Positions 13,724 to 16,981 of a stretch of 16,981 nucleotides of DNA are shown piece by piece. The stretch is from an uncultured Lachnospiraceae bacterium (GTDB lineage: Bacteria > Bacillota_A > Clostridia > Lachnospirales > Lachnospiraceae). The notes beneath the pieces were generated by a model that saw only the letters and a program-made list of their open reading frames with translations, was not told the DNA's origin and did not search any database. Each line of letters opens with the position of its first letter. Positions within the stretch are counted from its first letter, which is position 1. The translations under genes and the position numbers were made by a program. The DNA is taken from the NCBI GenBank assembly GCA_902796775.1, contig CADBQK010000178.1, positions 1 to 16,981 on the forward strand, written 5' to 3'.

Positions 13724-15139
13724 TTACTGAGCTTCCTGAACGTTTTTCCACTCTGTTGCCCAGCCTTCGGTGAAAGCTGTCACAACAGCATCCCAGTCAC
13801 CGGAACCTGCGGTATAGGCAGTAAGAGCTGAGACAACACCTTTTCTCCAGGTATCTACATTCGGAGTCGCATTGAAGGACCACATAACAGCATCCTTACC
13901 GTCTGCTGCATACTTGGACGCGCAGGCAGCCAGTACATTAGATCCCTCATATTCGCCGGTGAAAGTATCAAACGGAACCACAAGGCCCATCTTGTTTGCC
14001 ATCGCGTCACGGCCGGTGTCGGATGTGATGACCCACTCCAGGAATGCCAGGGTAGCATCGATATCTTCCTGAGGAGCCTTTGCATTGACAGCCCAGTGAT
14101 TCTCTGTACCGACGCAGAGACCTTCCTTATCATCTTCAGCGCCAAAATAGATCGGCATCATTGCAATATCATCTGCTGTTACATCATAACCATTTGCTTC
14201 ATCTGTAAGCGCAGAGTACTCCCAGTCACCATTCTGATAGAACACTGCCTCGCCCATGCCGAACTCCTGCTCTGCATTGTAGGTGCCGTTATCCAGTGTC
14301 TTAGGATCAGCAGCGCTGTCTCTGACATACATATCCCAGACTCTCTTGTAGTTATCCAGATACTTGCCCTCGATCTCACCCTGGCCGGCCAGAAGATCAG
14401 CGCCGGCATCCTTAAACTCATAGTAAAGAGGCATATTGGCAAGATGGCCGGAGAATCTCCAGGAACTGCCGTCATCCAGGCCTGCGGATGCAAAGGCTTC
14501 CGTCAGAGCAGTGTCAAACTGCTCATTGATCTCATCCACTCTGGCGTTGATATCATCAGCTACTTTCTCCAGAACATCCAGACTATTGATCTCGTCTGCA
14601 GAAGCAACAACTGCCCCATCCATCGAGCAATAGTCTTCCAGGATCGTCTTGTTGTAGATAATACCATAGCACTCATAGCAGTTTGCAATAGCAGAAACCT
14701 TGCCATTGTACTCAACTGCCAGATTCTTGAAACCATCGGGTACATGCTCATACAATGCGCTGTCCTTCAGATCAAGAGCATATTCATCCCAGGTCTGGGC
14801 TGCTGCGGTATTTCCGATATTGAAAATCGTAGGCATTTCGCTCTTAGCCATTTCTGATGTAAGGGTTGTGTCATAGGTACCGGAAGCTGCGGTAACGACT
14901 GTTACAGGAACACCAGTCTCCTTTGTGTAAGCTGCTGCCAGATCCTGCCACTGCTGGTCGATCTCAGGCTTGAAATTCAGCATATAGACCTTGCCGGATG
15001 CCTCCGCTGCATCGGATGCTGCAGACGCCGCAGATGCTGCAGGCGCTGCTGAAGAAGATCCCGAACCGCCCCCGCAGCCGGCCAGCAGGCCCGCTGCCAT
15101 CATTACCGTCATTACTACTGCAACTACACGTTTCTTCAT
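13724..15139 (-). CDS. Sugar ABC transporter substrate-binding lipoprotein (CUT1)
   Basis: A 471-residue solute-binding lipoprotein that captures sugar outside the membrane and passes it to the two permeases. The start has AAAGGAGG about seven bases upstream. Residues 1-21 are a lipoprotein signal peptide (MKKR, hydrophobic stretch, LLAGC) with the lipidated cysteine at C22. A Gly/Ser/Ala-rich flexible linker follows at 23-47. The mature domain begins near VYMLNFKPEIDQQWQDLAAAYTKE and has the two-lobe extracellular sugar-binding architecture (cluster B type), with NGDWEY at about 301-306 and a tryptophan-rich C-terminal lobe (NVDTWRKG, GDWDAV). It is acidic, as usual for such proteins. It is the first gene of the operon, with promoter at 15323-15351. 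The ligand is not readable; maltodextrin is inferred from malQ. Confidence 0.94.
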   Translation of the reverse strand: MKKRVVAVVMTVMMAAGLLAGCGGGSGSSSAAPAASAASAASDAAEASGKVYMLNFKPEIDQQWQDLAAAYTKETGVPVTVVTAASGTYDTTLTSEMAKSEMPTIFNIGNTAAAQTWDEYALDLKDSALYEHVPDGFKNLAVEYNGKVSAIANCYECYGIIYNKTILEDYCSMDGAVVASADEINSLDVLEKVADDINARVDEINEQFDTALTEAFASAGLDDGSSWRFSGHLANMPLYYEFKDAGADLLAGQGEIEGKYLDNYKRVWDMYVRDSAADPKTLDNGTYNAEQEFGMGEAVFYQNGDWEYSALTDEANGYDVTADDIAMMPIYFGAEDDKEGLCVGTENHWAVNAKAPQEDIDATLAFLEWVITSDTGRDAMANKMGLVVPFDTFTGEYEGSNVLAACASKYAADGKDAVMWSFNATPNVDTWRKGVVSALTAYTAGSGDWDAVVTAFTEGWATEWKNVQEAQ

Positions 15140-15221
15140 ACTCTTCCTCCTTTACAAATAAAAACATCTGACCGGTACCCGTACAAAACTGCCGTTTGAG
15201 CATTCACGGGATGCCCTGCCA

Positions 15222-15303
15222 GAAACAGGTAAGCTTCAAAACACTTCCCATAGAGATATCTTATCATTTTTCGAAATTGTTTTGAATACCTTTCTCCTGT
15301 TTC
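15222..15303 (-). repeat. Nested inverted repeats in the sugar operon 5' leader
   Basis: Two perfect 8-base inverted repeats are nested: the outer GAAACAGG (15222-15229) with CCTGTTTC (15296-15303), and the inner TTCAAAAC (15235-15242) with GTTTTGAA (15279-15286). GGTA (15228-15231) can also pair with TACC (15287-15290), extending the inner stem. In the transcript this folds into a long bulged hairpin near its 5' end. The loop holds TTTCGAAA (15269-15276), a palindrome with a central CG as seen in many LacI-family operators. It could be a leader RNA structure or a set of DNA operator elements. It matches no riboswitch class that I recognise. Confidence 0.45.
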
Positions 15304-15322
15304 GTCAGTTTTCTTTAGATCT

Positions 15323-15351
15323 ATGATACCATTTTTGTGAATTTTTCACAA
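15323..15351 (-). promoter_or_regulatory. Sigma-A promoter of the sugar operon
   Basis: On the minus strand, -35 TTGTGA (complement of 15346-15351, four of six bases), 17-base spacer and -10 TATCAT (complement of 15323-15328, five of six). Transcription would start near 15315, giving a leader of about 175 bases before the binding-protein ATG. Confidence 0.65.
15335..15351. promoter_or_regulatory. 17-bp palindromic operator candidate on the sugar operon promoter
   Basis: TTGTGAA, three bases, TTCACAA: perfect 7-base arms spanning the -35 box and part of the spacer. A protein bound here would compete with RNA polymerase. The odd-length centre differs from the central-CG operators usual for LacI-family proteins, so the binder may be a different regulator. 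Confidence 0.5.
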
Positions 15352-15360
15352 GATAGTCTT

Positions 15361-15405
15361 GCAAAAAAGCAAAAAAGTAACTGTTCAGGTTACTGAACAG
15401 TTACT
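15361..15405 (-). terminator. Rho-independent terminator after the glycosyltransferase gene
   Basis: A perfect 13-pair stem, AGTAACTGTTCAG and CTGAACAGTTACT (15376-15405), with a four-base loop. On the minus strand it is followed by TTTTTTGCTTTTTTGC. It begins 11 bases after the stop codon and insulates the sugar operon promoter just downstream. Confidence 0.93.
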
Positions 15406-15416
15406 GATCATTTCTC

Positions 15417-16376
15417 TCAATCCGGATCTGCCTGACCGGTGTTATCGTCTTTCTCCGATTTCCCTGTCTCAGCTGAGATGATATACCGGGGACGGCCTTT
15501 TAATTCTTCAAACATCTGGGATATATAATACCCGATGATACCCAGACTGATCATTACGATGCTGCCTACCAGAAGCTCAATCAGGATAACAGTCGTAAAA
15601 CCTTCCAGCGCTTTGCCCATCAGTTTCATCGCCAGAGACTGGATAGCAAGGATCACCGAGATGACCAGGAAAAGCGTACCCATTACCGTGACAGCCTGCA
15701 TGGGTGCGGCAGAGAAAGAAACAATATTGGAGATTGCATAGGTCAGCAGGGAGAATGGCGACCACTTTGAAACGCCTTCCTTTCTCTCTCTCACCGTAAA
15801 TTTCACACTAGCAGAGCGAAAACCGACCCAGGAGGAAAGTGCCCGGAAAAAAGTATTCCGCTCGGGCATTGCAGCCAGAATATCCACAACCTTCCTGTCC
15901 ATCAATTTGAAATCAGATGCGTCCGCCATATTCAGCTTTGTCAGCGAGGAGATTACCTTGTAAAACCCATTTGCGCAGATACGGTGGAGCAGAGTCTCCC
16001 GGCCTCTGTCCTGCTTTACTCCCTCCACAACCTCATAACCTTCCTCCCAGAGCCTGTACATCTCCGGGATCTTTTCGGGAGGATGCTGGAGGTCGCAGTC
16101 GATAATAACAGCACAGTCCCCGGACGCCTTTTTCAGCCCGGCCATCATAGCCGCCTCCTTGCCGAAATTGCGTGAAAAACAGATCCCTTTTATCTTGCTG
16201 CTCTTTTCAGCTTCCAGGCAGATTGCAGGCCAGCTGCCGTCTGTGGACCCATCATTGACAAAGATCATTTCATAGCCGATTCCCTCAGCCTGCAGCACCT
16301 TACGGATCTCTTCTGCTGCTATGGGAATCATCTTTTCTTCATTATAAACAGGGATAATGACCGTTAAGCGGCTCAA
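15417..16376 (-). CDS. Family 2 glycosyltransferase, GtrB/DPM1-like
   Basis: A 319-residue membrane-anchored GT2 enzyme of the bactoprenol/dolichol-phosphate sugar transferase type. It would move a sugar from a nucleotide donor to a polyprenyl phosphate for cell-surface glycan decoration. The start is a TTG at 16376, overlapping the upstream PHP gene by four bases (TTGA). GGAGG (complement of 16387-16391) lies ten bases upstream; a longer frame from 16568 would run deep into that gene. The GT-A domain shows TVIIPVYNEE at 5-14, IFVNDGSTDGS at 38-48, FSRNFGKEAAMMAG at 67-80 and the metal-binding DCD within IIDCDLQHPPE at 91-101. A FKLMDRKV motif is at 156-163 and a GVSKW motif at 201-205. Two membrane helices at about 226-250 and 262-286 and a charged tail complete the usual layout. 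The acceptor and sugar cannot be told from sequence. Confidence 0.93.
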   Translation of the reverse strand: MSRLTVIIPVYNEEKMIPIAAEEIRKVLQAEGIGYEMIFVNDGSTDGSWPAICLEAEKSSKIKGICFSRNFGKEAAMMAGLKKASGDCAVIIDCDLQHPPEKIPEMYRLWEEGYEVVEGVKQDRGRETLLHRICANGFYKVISSLTKLNMADASDFKLMDRKVVDILAAMPERNTFFRALSSWVGFRSASVKFTVRERKEGVSKWSPFSLLTYAISNIVSFSAAPMQAVTVMGTLFLVISVILAIQSLAMKLMGKALEGFTTVILIELLVGSIVMISLGIIGYYISQMFEELKGRPRYIISAETGKSEKDDNTGQADPD

Positions 16377-16981
16377 ATGTCCATCACCTCCTGCAGCAAA
16401 GTCAAACCGGAAATATCCACCGGTACATCGTCGCGGCGCAGCTGTCCTGCCAAAACCGTTTTGTTTATCCCGTGATAATCGCTTCCTCCGCTGATAAGCA
16501 GACCATACTTTTCTGCCTGATTTGCAAGAAAAAGCTCCTCTTGGGCACTGTACCTTGAATAATAACACTCCAGGTCCTGAATACCCAGACCCGCCAGCAC
16601 CTTAAGACGCTCTTTTAGCTCCTGCGGCCCTAGCCGCCGGTCACTTTCTCCTCCAAGAGGATGCGCCCATCCGACGATACCTCCGGCATCCTTTACCGCC
16701 TCGATCGCGGGTGCAGCTTCTATACGGCTGATTCCAAACGGTACCGGTGAGTGCGCACTATTCAGATACCTGGAAAAAGCATCATCTACACTGCATGCCA
16801 AACCTCTGCGCATCAGCACCCTGGCCAAATGCGGTCTTCCGGGACTCTCCATAGAAAAGATCCAGTCCTTCTCCTCATTTGTCAGATCAATTCCGTCGAC
16901 CCTCTTCAAATTATCGATCCGGATCTCCATTTTATGGATCCTTCTTCTCTCCAGTTCCTCACAGACCCGGGCAATGGAAGG
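16373..16981 (-). CDS. PHP-domain phosphoesterase, partial
   Basis: The 3' part of a gene that continues beyond the right edge. The frame is open through 16981, and the ATG at 16930 is internal because the upstream codons (ARVCEELERRRIHK) fit the family. About 202 residues are visible. From the internal Met at 16930 there are IESPGRP-type residues in the form SPGRPHLARVLMRRG at about 29-43, GGIVGWAHPLG at 83-93 and LISGGSDYHG at 144-153. These are the metal-binding histidine and aspartate motifs of the PHP family related to 3',5'-nucleoside bisphosphate phosphatase (RNase AM) and YciV/TrpH. Such enzymes hydrolyse phosphoesters of small nucleotides or short RNAs. The N-terminal motif (HxH...) must lie outside the window. 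It overlaps the glycosyltransferase start by four bases, so the two are translated together. Confidence 0.85.
   Translation of the reverse strand, partial: PSIARVCEELERRRIHKMEIRIDNLKRVDGIDLTNEEKDWIFSMESPGRPHLARVLMRRGLACSVDDAFSRYLNSAHSPVPFGISRIEAAPAIEAVKDAGGIVGWAHPLGGESDRRLGPQELKERLKVLAGLGIQDLECYYSRYSAQEELFLANQAEKYGLLISGGSDYHGINKTVLAGQLRRDDVPVDISGLTLLQEVMDI
16387..16391 (-). promoter_or_regulatory. Ribosome binding site fixing the TTG start of the glycosyltransferase
   Basis: The minus strand reads GGAGG, inside the last codons of the PHP gene, ten bases before the TTG at 16376. No ATG or GTG in the right frame is near. Confidence 0.7.

Overview
The window looks like chromosomal DNA of an anaerobic Firmicute, most likely a gut Clostridia/Lachnospiraceae-type bacterium. 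The reasons are strong AGGAGG-type ribosome binding sites, TTG and GTG starts, a desulfoferrodoxin (a superoxide reductase typical of anaerobes), a DUF815 ATPase, and a sugar ABC importer operon without its own ATPase. I saw no rRNA, tRNA, CRISPR array, insertion sequence or phage gene.

Layout. (1) 1-1447, plus strand: the 3' part of a gene of uncertain family that resembles the ferredoxin-dependent bilin reductase / red chlorophyll catabolite reductase fold. It is followed by an integral-membrane DUF1295/isoprenylcysteine-methyltransferase-like protein. (2) 1516-5047, minus strand: a DUF815 AAA+ ATPase followed by an ABC-F translation-type ATPase with a long C-terminal extension. (3) 5193-6934, plus strand: two single-gene units, each with a near-consensus promoter. 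They are desulfoferrodoxin, which has its own terminator, and class I DAHP synthase, the first step of aromatic amino acid synthesis. (4) 6996-8987, minus strand: TrmO, a tRNA t6A37 methyltransferase, and a 367-residue protein of unknown function with a PcrA/UvrD-type C-terminal small-barrel motif. (5) 9151-15139, minus strand: a five-gene carbohydrate operon in the order lipoprotein binding protein, MalF-type permease, MalG-type permease, 4-alpha-glucanotransferase (MalQ), LacI-family regulator. (6) 15417-16981, minus strand: a family 2 glycosyltransferase overlapping the end of a PHP-domain phosphoesterase that runs off the window.

How the genes work together. The sugar operon is the clearest functional unit. 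A solute-binding lipoprotein and two permeases would import a maltodextrin-like oligosaccharide. MalQ would rearrange the alpha-1,4-glucan chains in the cytoplasm, and the last gene would provide feedback regulation. The ATPase must be encoded elsewhere, as with MsmK/MsmX in other Firmicutes. Its promoter lies on a 17-bp palindrome, the 5' leader contains nested inverted repeats, and a strong hairpin separates the binding-protein gene from the permeases.

The least expected items are the bilin-reductase-like fragment at the left end, the unknown protein at 7884-8987, a consensus promoter pointing antisense into the LacI-type gene, and the structured leader of the sugar operon. I did not find a convincing new multi-gene system. 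All family calls come from reading motifs, not from database searches.
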